Shown here piece by piece: positions 1-8,459 of a DNA stretch of 48,198 nucleotides (within the stretch, counting starts at the first letter, position 1; every line of letters starts with the position of its first letter). Origin of the DNA: an uncultured Prevotellaceae bacterium (lineage in GTDB: Bacteria; Bacteroidota; Bacteroidia; Bacteroidales; Bacteroidaceae); the NCBI GenBank assembly GCA_900316355.1, contig ONCQ01000034.1, positions 1 to 48,198 on the forward strand, in the 5' to 3' direction. The position numbers and the translations under genes are program-made. The notes beneath the pieces were generated by a model that saw nothing but the letters and a program-made list of their open reading frames with translations, did no database searches and was not told the DNA's origin.

Positions 1-149
1 TTTTAACACACAAAGGTAGGCATTTTTCTTGAAACAGAGGAATAATCAATGCTATATTTTATTAAATATCAGATGGATAGCTTATTTTAGCGAACCCTAA
101 GTACTATTTCGAGAGGAGCCTCAGCGAAAAAGTCAATCTTCACATTTCC

Positions 150-365
150 ATGCAGGATCTGATCGATTTTGCGAAAGATGAAAATGTGGAAATTGCTAAT
201 GGCAAATACGCTTCAACTTTTGAAGATTCGTTTATTAGAAACGATTTTTCAAGGAAATTCTGGCTTAACCAGGAAGGTAATAGAAATTTAAGCGATTTAC
301 AAAAGAAAATCAATCAAATAGCATACCAGGCAATTACTGAAAAGAACTATTATGTACTCTTATAA
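150..365 (+). CDS. Unrecognised 71-residue ORF, possible 3' fragment
   Basis: The frame is open from about position 81 with no start before the ATG at 150, so this could be the tail of a longer, broken gene. The product is charged, with no signal peptide or membrane segment. Its C-terminal half (SDLQKKINQIAYQAI) looks helical. It overlaps the start of the next ORF by 14 bases. I recognise no family. Base composition is AT-rich compared with the GC-rich carbohydrate locus to the right, so it probably belongs to a different neighbourhood. It may not be a functional gene. Confidence 0.3.
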   Translation: MQDLIDFAKDENVEIANGKYASTFEDSFIRNDFSRKFWLNQEGNRNLSDLQKKINQIAYQAITEKNYYVLL

Positions 366-582
366 GAGTCTGTTCGGCAAAGGCCTCGGCAAAAAGAGTC
401 GAGTCACCTTTCTGCTCACTATCGCCTTTCTGTTCCTCTTCGTTACAGGCATCGTACTCATCGTTGCCATCGACGGCCCCAATTCCACTATGGGCCACTT
501 ACATTATATATTTGGACAACTGCTGACTATCCTTTCCCTCGGGCACGTCACCAAGAGGTGGAAACAAATTGTCCATGAGTGA
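352..582 (+). CDS. Small membrane protein (DUF4405-like?)
   Basis: A 76-residue protein with one clear hydrophobic segment at residues 18-40 (TFLLTIAFLFLFVTGIVLIV) and a second, weaker one near residues 50-65. The pattern of a membrane helix, then HLHYIFGQLL..LSLGH, then a basic W-containing tail resembles short DUF4405/cytochrome-b-like membrane proteins, where histidines lie near the membrane. The match is by eye only. The gene overlaps the previous ORF by 14 bases and ends just before an AraC remnant on the other strand. It would act in the inner membrane. It may be truncated relative to longer relatives. Confidence 0.4.
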   Translation: MYSYKSLFGKGLGKKSRVTFLLTIAFLFLFVTGIVLIVAIDGPNSTMGHLHYIFGQLLTILSLGHVTKRWKQIVHE

Positions 583-594
583 GATGATTTGTTT

Positions 595-684
595 TTACCC
601 CTCCCGATACTCCAGCGGGCTGAAACCCACCTGTCGCTTGAAGTAGCGGTTGAAGGCACGGTGGGCTTGGGGAACTTTGAGTAA
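595..684 (-). pseudogene. 3' remnant of an AraC-family regulator gene
   Basis: Read on the minus strand, 684-595 encodes about 29 residues ending in a stop, including HRAFNRYFKRQVGFSPLEYR. This is the signature of the second helix-turn-helix of AraC/XylS regulators (FNRAFKRxxGxSPxxYR). The frame closes upstream at 685-687 (stop), so only the last turn of the DNA-binding domain survives. It lies just downstream of an intact AraC-type gene on the same strand. It could be the leftover of a duplicated or replaced regulator. Confidence 0.55.
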
Positions 685-689
685 TCATA

Positions 690-730
690 ATGATGAGGTA
701 GTCTTAACGTACTACCTCATCATATTTTTA
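690..730. terminator. Strong intrinsic hairpin, probably bidirectional
   Basis: A perfect 13-bp stem (ATGATGAGGTAGT at 690-702, ACTACCTCATCAT at 711-723) with an 8-base loop is followed on the plus strand by ATATTTTTA. It sits five bases beyond the stop of the minus-strand regulator (728-3478). It probably ends transcription of that gene, although the run of T is on the plus-strand side. Confidence 0.6.
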
Positions 731-3478
731 CAAGTGTCCTGTAGGATTCTTTTTAGCGTATTCCCCTGGTAAAACGCCGAACTCTTTCTTGAAGCATTGA
801 GAGAAATATTTCGGTGTGTTGAAGCCAACGGAATATGCTAGTTCGGAGATGCGGAAGTCAGAGTCGCGGCAAAGAATGTCGGCGGCGGCATTCAAGCGGA
901 TATTCTTGATGAAGTTCTGGATGCTCAGACCGCTGACATCGTGCAGGCGTGTGTAGAGGGAGCTGACGCTCATGCCCAGGTCAGCGGCCATGCGGTCGCG
1001 ATTGTAGTCGGTATCATCAAGGTTCTGCATAACCAATTCACGTGCTTTCTTCAAGAAAGCCGACTCGGTGTCTTGTTGTACAGGTGTGGCTTCGAGTTCA
1101 TTGGCGCTTTGTTCTTCCTTCTGCGGTTCAAATGTGGTTCCTACGCATCGCATCACTGCAGTGAACCGTCGGCTGGCTTTCACTTCGTGTTGCATTTGCA
1201 GATATCGCCATACGAACCATGCGATGCACGCGAGTACACATATATAAATAAGGTATGCCCACCATGTGCGATACCACGGAGGAAGTACGCGTATGGCGAT
1301 GGCATATGGAAGTTCGAAGGTCTGACCGTGGCTGTCGGTAGCACGGAGATGCAGCTGGTAGGTTCCAGCGGGCAGGTTGGCCAGAGATACACGTCGTGTG
1401 CCGGGTTCCACATACTGCCAGTCGCGGTCATAATCATTGAGACGGTAGGAATATGAAATCTGTGCGGTATGGTTGTAGGTGAGCAGGGCGAGTTCCAAGG
1501 CGAGGCGATGCACGGATGCGGGAAGTGTGATGTCGCGTACCGCCAGGGGTATCGCAGAACAGATGCGCGCAGCACTGCTGGAATCCATATCGGCGATGGG
1601 TGTGTCGTCGATGAACAGGTCTGTCACGATGAGCGTCGCGCGGGCGGTTGCTATCCTTTCTTCTTTCTTATTAGCTACCTTCCGGTTTGCCACGCTCACG
1701 TATCCTTCGGTCATACCGAAATAGAGGCTGTCGGTGGTGCGGAACGTAGATTGAGGCATGAAAGTGCAGTCTGGCAGCCCGTCTTCGACGGTGAACGTCC
1801 TAACGACAGTTTCTCCGTCAGACCCTACAACAAGGCGCATCAACGTGCCGTTCGATGCCAGCCACAGGCCGCCTTCTGCATCCTCGTTGATAGAGCAAAT
1901 GTTGCGTGTAGGCAGGTGGTAGCTTTGTGCTACGCTATGGAAGCGGTCGCTTTGGGCATCATAGCGCAGCAGCCCTTGTGTTGGCGAGACAGCCCACAGA
2001 CGGTAACGGCTATCCTCAAAGCACGCTGTAACGGGCATTCGGGGAAGATAGTGGCGACATGTCCTATTCATTATCCGCACGATGCCGTCGTTATCCGAGC
2101 TCACCCATACGTTCCCTTCGTGGTCTTCCGTAATGTTTCTGACGATGAAATAGCCTGTCAGATCTACGCTGTCGGTGCAGATTTCCAGATGCTCGCCTTT
2201 CCCGTCGGGGGTGACTATGGATATTCCCATGCGCTGTCCTATCCACAGCGTACCATCGCGACTCTCGCATAGTGCTTCCACGTTGTCGCGCAACCAAGTG
2301 CGGTTATTCCAGTGCCATGTCTCCTCTGTCCCGTCGGGGTGCATGACTTGAAGTCCCTGATCACCAAGGGCCATAAACAGGTCGCCGTTGGAGCGTTGTA
2401 TGATGCAGTGGGCTGGCGCATGGTCCTGCGGTCTATGACTGATGAGATTCCCTTGTTCATCTTTGTACAGGCTATAGACGCGCCCTGCAGTCGGCGTGAA
2501 GCGGAATGTGGCCTCGTCACGCGTCAGACATTCAATCCTCCCCGTCTGGGCAAGTGCCCACACACGTCCGTCCGTCGTCACCTGCAGGCGTCGTGCCGTC
2601 CGCATGGTGTGAACCAAGGATGACACCCCAACGACCCCTTCATCAGTAGCCATCCAGATGTCACCGTCTGCGGGGTTCTCGCAGACATCATGTACGGGTG
2701 TGCTTGAATGCCACACATGGCGCAGTGTAGAGAGTTTGTAATCATCGGCATGGTCGAGGCAGAAGAGTCCGTCAGCCCAAGTACCTATCCACAGGCGTTC
2801 GCGTCGGTCGAGGCTAAGCGTGTAGGCTGAATTCATGTCATTAAATGCTGCGTAGGTATGGAACACGCCCGTCTGTGGAGAGTAGCGCAACAGACCGTTG
2901 CTCCATGTGCCCATGACGATGTCCCCGTTTGTCAGCTCTTCAAAAGTCTTCACTGAATACCCCCATACGGTGTCTCGCCGTCCGTCGGGGAAGATGGCAA
3001 GTGTATTATCGCAGTTGAAGTTACGAAAAGTATCCTTCTTGTCGTCGTAGATGGAGAATCCGTCGTCGGTACCCACATACAGCGTGCCGTCCGTAGCTGT
3101 GAAGAGGGCATAGACGATGCGCTGGCTGGCCTTGGGGAGACGGTAAGCACGTTCGCTCCCATCCGTTAGGTTCAGGCGCAGCAGTCCGTCGTTGGTGCCC
3201 ATCCAGAGATGACCCACGGAGTCCTCTGTGAGACATCGCACGTCGGCCGCCACTGTGCTGCCTCGACCCTGCCACGCACGCATCGTGTAGCCGTCGAATG
3301 TACAAAGTCCTGAGCTGGTTCCTACCCACAAGAGCCCACGGCTGTCTGTTATCATACATCTCAATTCGTCGGCCGTCCGCGTCTGTGTGGCCATGTTCAC
3401 CTTCCATCCTCCCCCTGCCGCAAAGAGGGTGAGGCAAACGGATGCCGTCAGGAGTGCTAATAGATGTTTCTTTCCCAT
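728..3478 (-). CDS. Transmembrane propeller-Y_Y_Y-AraC regulator without kinase
   Basis: A 916-residue one-polypeptide sensor and transcription regulator. After a signal/anchor (MGKKHLLALLTASVCLTLFAA) come about ten periplasmic propeller repeats of the Reg_prop type (for example GLLWVGTSSGLCTFDG, GHLWMGTNDGLLRLN, RLWIGTWADGLFCLD), a Y_Y_Y domain at about residues 650-735 (SYRLNDYDRDWQYVEPGTRR), a transmembrane helix near 739-757 (WWAYLIYICVLACIAWFVW), a 50-residue linker, and an AraC helix-turn-helix at about 807-912 (RISELAYSVGFNTPKYFSQCFKKEFG). Classic hybrid two-component regulators carry HisKA, ATPase and receiver domains between helix and HTH; none is present here. The sensor probably controls the cytoplasmic HTH directly, in the manner of SusR-like membrane regulators. 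The ATG at 3478 was preferred over an in-frame ATG 40 codons upstream because it gives a signal peptide and lies just below the promoter box at 3499-3506. It is divergent from the hydrolase at 3660 and is the likely regulator of this locus. Confidence 0.9.
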   Translation of the reverse strand: MGKKHLLALLTASVCLTLFAAGGGWKVNMATQTRTADELRCMITDSRGLLWVGTSSGLCTFDGYTMRAWQGRGSTVAADVRCLTEDSVGHLWMGTNDGLLRLNLTDGSERAYRLPKASQRIVYALFTATDGTLYVGTDDGFSIYDDKKDTFRNFNCDNTLAIFPDGRRDTVWGYSVKTFEELTNGDIVMGTWSNGLLRYSPQTGVFHTYAAFNDMNSAYTLSLDRRERLWIGTWADGLFCLDHADDYKLSTLRHVWHSSTPVHDVCENPADGDIWMATDEGVVGVSSLVHTMRTARRLQVTTDGRVWALAQTGRIECLTRDEATFRFTPTAGRVYSLYKDEQGNLISHRPQDHAPAHCIIQRSNGDLFMALGDQGLQVMHPDGTEETWHWNNRTWLRDNVEALCESRDGTLWIGQRMGISIVTPDGKGEHLEICTDSVDLTGYFIVRNITEDHEGNVWVSSDNDGIVRIMNRTCRHYLPRMPVTACFEDSRYRLWAVSPTQGLLRYDAQSDRFHSVAQSYHLPTRNICSINEDAEGGLWLASNGTLMRLVVGSDGETVVRTFTVEDGLPDCTFMPQSTFRTTDSLYFGMTEGYVSVANRKVANKKEERIATARATLIVTDLFIDDTPIADMDSSSAARICSAIPLAVRDITLPASVHRLALELALLTYNHTAQISYSYRLNDYDRDWQYVEPGTRRVSLANLPAGTYQLHLRATDSHGQTFELPYAIAIRVLPPWYRTWWAYLIYICVLACIAWFVWRYLQMQHEVKASRRFTAVMRCVGTTFEPQKEEQSANELEATPVQQDTESAFLKKARELVMQNLDDTDYNRDRMAADLGMSVSSLYTRLHDVSGLSIQNFIKNIRLNAAADILCRDSDFRISELAYSVGFNTPKYFSQCFKKEFGVLPGEYAKKNPTGHL

Positions 3479-3498
3479 TTTATGGCTTGTTTTGGGTA

Positions 3499-3532
3499 CA
3501 AAGGTAGTAAAAAAGGTAAAGAATCCGACAAA
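3499..3532 (-). promoter_or_regulatory. Promoter of the regulator gene
   Basis: On the minus strand a -7 box TACCTTTG (3506-3499) is preceded, 22 bases upstream, by TTTG (3532-3529), matching the Bacteroidetes TTTG/TAnnTTTG promoter. The start codon at 3478 lies 20 bases downstream. The -33 box is two bases from the left half-site of the divergent operator (3535-3547), so occupancy of that operator could affect regulator transcription. Confidence 0.55.
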
Positions 3533-3534
3533 AG

Positions 3535-3619
3535 AGGTGAAAAAATGTGCATTTGGAGACCTTTTGACCCTGTTTTTACAATCCTGCTCCACATCCATAC
3601 GCGCAATAACGACCTTTGC
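3535..3619 (+). promoter_or_regulatory. Operator-promoter P1 (regulon site)
   Basis: Left half-site AGGTGAAAAAATG (3535-3547), 10-bp spacer, right half-site GACCTTTTGACCC (3558-3570), then exactly 44 bp to the TTTG of the -7 region at 3615-3618 (CGACCTTTGC). A weak third half-site ends near 3591, 21 bp after the right one. The symmetry is imperfect (8 of 13 positions), the least clean but for P2. No -33 TTTG is present, which is consistent with activator dependence. It drives the 3660/8248/8460 operon. Confidence 0.6.
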
Positions 3620-3659
3620 AACACGAAAAACGACAAAACAAAACTCATTTACTCACACA

Positions 3660-6600
3660 ATGAAAGCTAACACATTTCTCACGCTTCTCTGTCTGTTCCT
3701 CGCGACTACTTCGCTAAAGGCGCAGACCGTGTTGCCATCGTTTGCCACCGCCAACGACTTCGGTGGCCAGACGATAGGCGACCTCACCTCCTTCGTGCCG
3801 ACCACCAACAACTTCACCCTTGAAGTGCAAGCCACGGCGGCAACGCCCGTCACTATCGCTTTCGGCAGCATCAGCTACACGCCGACAGCCGACAGTTCAG
3901 TTCGTTTCGTGCAGCAGGACGGCAAGGTCTATGTCTTCGAAAACAACACCTACGCCACAACACTTACACCAGACTATATATATAATAAGGTGGGCGAGCA
4001 ACTGCTGCGCAACCCCAGTTTTGAGACCGTAGGCGAAGAGCTGACCTCGGGACGCTGGAAAGCCACTGAATGGGAAACATGGAACGGCGGCACGCCTACG
4101 TGGGGCGGCGACGTGGGTTACGTCAACGTGCGCGAGAACGCCAGCTACCGTTCCGACGGCACCAAGAGCATCATCCTGCACACGGGCAGCCGATGGCTCA
4201 GTCAGCAACTAACCGCTGATGCACTCGCTCCCGCCACCACCTACCTCCTCACCTACGACTACTGGACATCCAGCGGCACAGGCAACGGCGGCATCACCTA
4301 CCACATACAGCTCGGCTCAAGCCTGGCCAACAACGACCTGCTTGACCTCGAAGGTCACACGCCCACCAATGCCGACCACGCCAAGCACAGCTTCGCCACC
4401 GTATTCCAGACACCCGCCACGCTGCCCGACGATCTATACCTCTCGCTCTATCGTCCGGAATCCAAGGTCGATTGGCTCGACAATATGAGCCTCACGGCCA
4501 TCAGCCCCGTGGCAGCAGGCATCACGGGTGCTGCGAGTGCTGTCTATGCAACCGGTGCCTACGCTCCTGCCAGTATGATGCTCCCGGGCGACGTCTATAT
4601 CGATCAGACCTCGCGCCTCGCAAATCCCAATTTCGACGACAACCTGACGGGTTGGACGCTCACGGCCAGCACACAGTCGAAAATATCGACCGTTGAGAAA
4701 GGCGGTGGCATCATCGCGGACAACCAGAACCACTGGCAGCTGTGGCAGGCAAGCGGTGCACTCACGGGTAAGGCCTATCAGACGGTCACGGGCCTGCCCA
4801 ACGGCAAGTACCACGTGGAGGCTACGGTCGTCACCACCAGCTTCGGTGGTGTCATCAGCCTCTATGCGAATGACGGAAAAACAGCTATCGCCTCTAACAC
4901 CGCCCAGCGCTATGTCACCACTGGTATCGTCACCGACGGCACGCTGGAACTGGGCCTCGACCTCGCTACCACGGGTGGCGTGACCGTCGATCTCGACACC
5001 TTCACGCTTCACTACCTCGGCATGGATGCCGATGGCTATCGCGAAGTACTCAACCAGCGCATCGCCGAGGCAAAAGCCATTCTCGACCACCTCGAAGCGG
5101 GCTATGACGCCGCGCCCCTCAACACCGCCGTGGCCAACGCAGAAGTCCTCGGCACAGAAGCTACAGCCGAGGAGCTCATTGCAGCCATTGCAGAACTCAA
5201 TGCAGCCATGAACGACTACGCTGCCTACGTGGCCGAGCGCGAAGCCGAACGCGCCCGCATCGCCGCCTTCGCAGCAGCCGTCGAAGCAGCCCGCGCAGAG
5301 CGAGCTGCCGACGAATACCCCGATGCCGTGGCCTTTGACGAAGCCATCACCACAGCAGCCGAATACCTCGCCCAGCTGCAAACCAATTATGAATTGGCAA
5401 TTGTGAAATATGAATCAGAGAAGGATGCCCTCAACGCCGCCCGCGAAGCTTACTACAACTCGCAGTTCACCATTACTCCCCGCCAGCAGACCATCTCCTA
5501 CGTTGACCTCACACTCAACGGTTCAGAGAAGTTTGTCCTACGTGTGGATGGCCGTCCCTACTATGCCACTGAAATTCAGCTACGCCCCGACAAGCTGCGC
5601 GGCTATGAGGGCTGGAGCGAGCCGGAGATAGAGGCCGTGTTCAAGCGTGCTGCCGACGACGGCTTCTCCACAGTCAGCGTGCCTTTGTTCTGGAGTGAGG
5701 TGGAACCTGAGAAGAATCATTTCGACTGGCGCATCCTCGATGAATACTTGGGTTGGTGCAAGAAGTATGGCATGAAGATGGAGCTGCTCTGGTTCTCATG
5801 GAGCTCCGGCGGCCGTGTGCAATACCTCTGGAACTACAATGGCCAGCGCCAGCTGCGCACTCCCGACTATGTCTGCTCGATGGAAGGTACATCGGAATAT
5901 AACATGCTGCGCACCGAATGGGAATACTCCCTCGACTGGCGCGATACAAACCTGCGTGATCGCGAGACCTACGTCCTCGGACGTGTGATGGAGCACGTAG
6001 CACTCTGGGATGCCAACAACGGCGCGCCACACACTGTGGTCGGCGTGCAGTTAGGCAACGAGGCCTGCACTCATGGCGGCAACACCGCAACCGATGCTGA
6101 GATTATTGACTGGTATCACCACGTCGGTGCTGCCGTCAAACAGTCGAAGTACGTCACATGGACGCGCCTTAACTGCATCTCCTGGATGACCAGCGGACGC
6201 ACCAATGCCAACGAAAGCCGCCGCAACAATGGTGGCACCAACATTGACTTCGTGGGCATCGACATTTATGGTACCAACGCCCCCAAGGTCAAGGGCAACA
6301 TGGACGGGTACCTCGGCACCAACGGCAAGAACTATCGCATGATCATGGAAATCGATGCCAAGGACTCCAACGCTCCCCTCTACCAGATGGCAGCACTTGC
6401 GGGCGACAAGGCTTTCGACTACTACAACATGGGCCCCGTCGATGGCAATGGTCTCTATGCCAATACCGGCCACGTCCTCACCGAGCGCAGCCACATCAAC
6501 CTCGTGCGCCAGCGCAACAAGATCATCAACGCCGATGCGCAGGACATCGCCCTGAAGAAGCAGGGCAGTGGTCTCTACGTCTATAACTACGCCGGCAACA

Positions 6601-8207
6601 GCACCGCCACCGAGACGGGCATTCTCAGCATCGCCTACACGCCCGCCAACGCCACCAGTCAGGCCATCGTCATCAATCGCAGCAGCTATGAGGTCGTGCT
6701 CTTGAGCACGGGTGGCGGCACCTTCGACTATCCCGCATCGCTCGGAGTGGAAGCGGTCGAACAGGGCTACTTCGATGCCTCCAACCAATGGGTCAGCGAG
6801 GGTGCAGTCAACTATACGTCAACGTCCATTACTCTTGGCGAAGCTACCTGCGTTCGCCTCTCGTTGAGCAACGAGTCGGCTCTCACCGAAGCCCTTGCCG
6901 CCTACGATGCCGCAGTGAGTCAGGCAGCGCGCTACGAAGAAGCCAACTATCCCTACGCCTCCGGCAAAAGATATGCATACATGCAGACTCTGGCAGCCGC
7001 ATCACGGCCTACGACAGCGGCCTCAGCAGCCGATGCTACTGCTGCCCTCTGGGCGGCCATCCGCGACTACGTAACCAGCAATGCCCAAGCAGAACACGTC
7101 GGAACCGCCAAGGCCCTGTGTCCGTCGGTTTCCCCGACGGAGACTACCCTCCTCAACCCTAATGCAGAAGCCACTTCAGGATGGACTATTGCGGGCTTCG
7201 ATGTGAACAGCAATGATGCCATGGCATACGTCATGGCCGACGGCACAACCATACCCACCCGTTTCAACAAAGCATGGACATCCAGTCCCACCACCAGCAG
7301 CGTCACACAGACCCTTCCAGCCCTGTCAGCCGGACGCTACCTGCTTTCCGTCGCTGCCCGTGGCGACATCCGTAGCTTGCAACTCAACGGCGCAGCAGCC
7401 ACCTATCATAACCTCTCTACCTTCGGAACAGCACCTGCCTGGGACGATGCCTTCGTCGTGTTCACACAGGAGGAGGATGGCCCCGCCGATATCTCGGCCG
7501 CTGTCAACGGCACATGGTTCTCCCTCACCAACTTCCGCCTCACGCGCCTCAGTGCCGATCTCACAGCGACACCCACGGCTGACATCGAGAACGCCATTGT
7601 ACGCCTACCACGCTCACTATCGGCTGGTTGGAACGCCGTCGTGTTTCCGTTTAACATGACTACCGAACAGATTTCGGCAGCCTTTGGCGATGAGGCAGAA
7701 GTACGCACCCTGAACACTGCCCTCACGCTGAACGGCAGCTCAGCCACCATCGCCTTTGACGAGGCCACTGCTACCGAAGCTGGTGTGCCTTTCGTTCTGA
7801 GACTACCCACGACAGGAAGCAATTACTACATAGAGGGTGTCAACATCAGCACAGATGCACCCTCCACGGTTGTTGCTTCCAACGGCTCGACCTCTGTCAC
7901 CCTACAAGGTACCTACGACGGTGAAGACCTCAGCTCAGACTTCCACTTCCTCAACGGCACCACCCTCTATCATCATACCGATTGTGCGGGAGCTGTTACA
8001 GCACAGCCCTTCAGCGCATGGTTCACTCTCGAAACAACAGCCGAGGTGAAACTGACTGTGAATCTCAGTGACACGGATACCGGCGTGGAGAAAATGGTAA
8101 ATAGTAAATCCGTAAATAGAAAATGGTTCGACCTAAGTGGTCGCAGCGTCACAAATCCGAGCCGTGGAATATATATCCTCAAAGGCAAAAAAGTCATTGT
8201 CAAATAG
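3660..8207 (+). CDS. Secreted multidomain GH-A clan hydrolase (GH35/GH42-like, DUF4978 type)
   Basis: A 1515-residue secreted enzyme. A signal peptide (residues 1-22, ending LKAQ) is followed by carbohydrate-binding-like beta domains at about 117-270 and 321-455, a helical FIVAR-like stretch (about 460-600), a TIM-barrel hydrolase domain (about 602-1070), a second helical stretch (1073-1157), a third beta domain (1164-1300), a Bacteroidales C-terminal beta domain (about 1310-1470) and a terminal sorting-like module (FDLSGR...GIYILKGKK). The barrel shows VPLFWSEVEPEKNHFDW, QLGNEA (E801, probable acid/base) and MIMEIDA (E897, probable nucleophile), the usual clan GH-A spacing. It resembles beta-galactosidase families and proteins annotated DUF4978; the exact family and specificity are uncertain. 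The ATG at 3660 is chosen for the signal peptide and its position 40 bases below the P1 -7 box; the frame is open further upstream. An AT-rich insertion lies at 5383-5418 and a repeat-like linker at 8094-8124. Confidence 0.8.
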   Translation: MKANTFLTLLCLFLATTSLKAQTVLPSFATANDFGGQTIGDLTSFVPTTNNFTLEVQATAATPVTIAFGSISYTPTADSSVRFVQQDGKVYVFENNTYATTLTPDYIYNKVGEQLLRNPSFETVGEELTSGRWKATEWETWNGGTPTWGGDVGYVNVRENASYRSDGTKSIILHTGSRWLSQQLTADALAPATTYLLTYDYWTSSGTGNGGITYHIQLGSSLANNDLLDLEGHTPTNADHAKHSFATVFQTPATLPDDLYLSLYRPESKVDWLDNMSLTAISPVAAGITGAASAVYATGAYAPASMMLPGDVYIDQTSRLANPNFDDNLTGWTLTASTQSKISTVEKGGGIIADNQNHWQLWQASGALTGKAYQTVTGLPNGKYHVEATVVTTSFGGVISLYANDGKTAIASNTAQRYVTTGIVTDGTLELGLDLATTGGVTVDLDTFTLHYLGMDADGYREVLNQRIAEAKAILDHLEAGYDAAPLNTAVANAEVLGTEATAEELIAAIAELNAAMNDYAAYVAEREAERARIAAFAAAVEAARAERAADEYPDAVAFDEAITTAAEYLAQLQTNYELAIVKYESEKDALNAAREAYYNSQFTITPRQQTISYVDLTLNGSEKFVLRVDGRPYYATEIQLRPDKLRGYEGWSEPEIEAVFKRAADDGFSTVSVPLFWSEVEPEKNHFDWRILDEYLGWCKKYGMKMELLWFSWSSGGRVQYLWNYNGQRQLRTPDYVCSMEGTSEYNMLRTEWEYSLDWRDTNLRDRETYVLGRVMEHVALWDANNGAPHTVVGVQLGNEACTHGGNTATDAEIIDWYHHVGAAVKQSKYVTWTRLNCISWMTSGRTNANESRRNNGGTNIDFVGIDIYGTNAPKVKGNMDGYLGTNGKNYRMIMEIDAKDSNAPLYQMAALAGDKAFDYYNMGPVDGNGLYANTGHVLTERSHINLVRQRNKIINADAQDIALKKQGSGLYVYNYAGNSTATETGILSIAYTPANATSQAIVINRSSYEVVLLSTGGGTFDYPASLGVEAVEQGYFDASNQWVSEGAVNYTSTSITLGEATCVRLSLSNESALTEALAAYDAAVSQAARYEEANYPYASGKRYAYMQTLAAASRPTTAASAADATAALWAAIRDYVTSNAQAEHVGTAKALCPSVSPTETTLLNPNAEATSGWTIAGFDVNSNDAMAYVMADGTTIPTRFNKAWTSSPTTSSVTQTLPALSAGRYLLSVAARGDIRSLQLNGAAATYHNLSTFGTAPAWDDAFVVFTQEEDGPADISAAVNGTWFSLTNFRLTRLSADLTATPTADIENAIVRLPRSLSAGWNAVVFPFNMTTEQISAAFGDEAEVRTLNTALTLNGSSATIAFDEATATEAGVPFVLRLPTTGSNYYIEGVNISTDAPSTVVASNGSTSVTLQGTYDGEDLSSDFHFLNGTTLYHHTDCAGAVTAQPFSAWFTLETTAEVKLTVNLSDTDTGVEKMVNSKSVNRKWFDLSGRSVTNPSRGIYILKGKKVIVK

Positions 8208-8247
8208 CAGACCTTAAATATACAATCATAAATCATTCAATAGCGTT

Positions 8248-8454
8248 ATGAAAAAAATCTATCAGCGACCTGCGATTCAAGTATTCAGCGTGGATACGAT
8301 GTCCACATTGCTCAGCAGTTCTACAGGCCTCAATACGAACGGTCTCGACGGAGTAACCTCTCAGGAATGGGACAAAGATGACAGCCCTTCCTCGTTCGTC
8401 AAGGGAACGGGGCAAGGGGATTGGGACGAGATTTGGGATGAGAATAATTGGTAA
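8248..8454 (+). CDS. Small CAZyme-linked protein, MKKxYxxP family
   Basis: A 68-residue protein with no signal peptide. It starts MKKIYQRPAIQVFSVDTMST and continues with a serine-rich LLSSS stretch and an acidic, tryptophan-rich tail (WDEIWDENNW). The same plan (MKK-[IL]-Y-x2-P, an ML/LL-serine region, a WDE-x-W end) appears in the 61-residue protein at 15197-15382, also directly after a secreted protein gene. Such short Bacteroidales proteins are common but uncharacterised as far as I know. It sits 40 bases after the hydrolase stop and 5 bases before the GH115 start, so it is co-transcribed. Function unknown; a signal-like, RiPP-precursor-like or chaperone-like role is speculation. Confidence 0.7.
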   Translation: MKKIYQRPAIQVFSVDTMSTLLSSSTGLNTNGLDGVTSQEWDKDDSPSSFVKGTGQGDWDEIWDENNW

Positions 8455-8459
8455 GAAAC

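Noticed and set aside
941..2272. Plus-strand ORFs opposite the regulator
   Set aside because: They are antisense shadows of the propeller gene with no recognisable domains.
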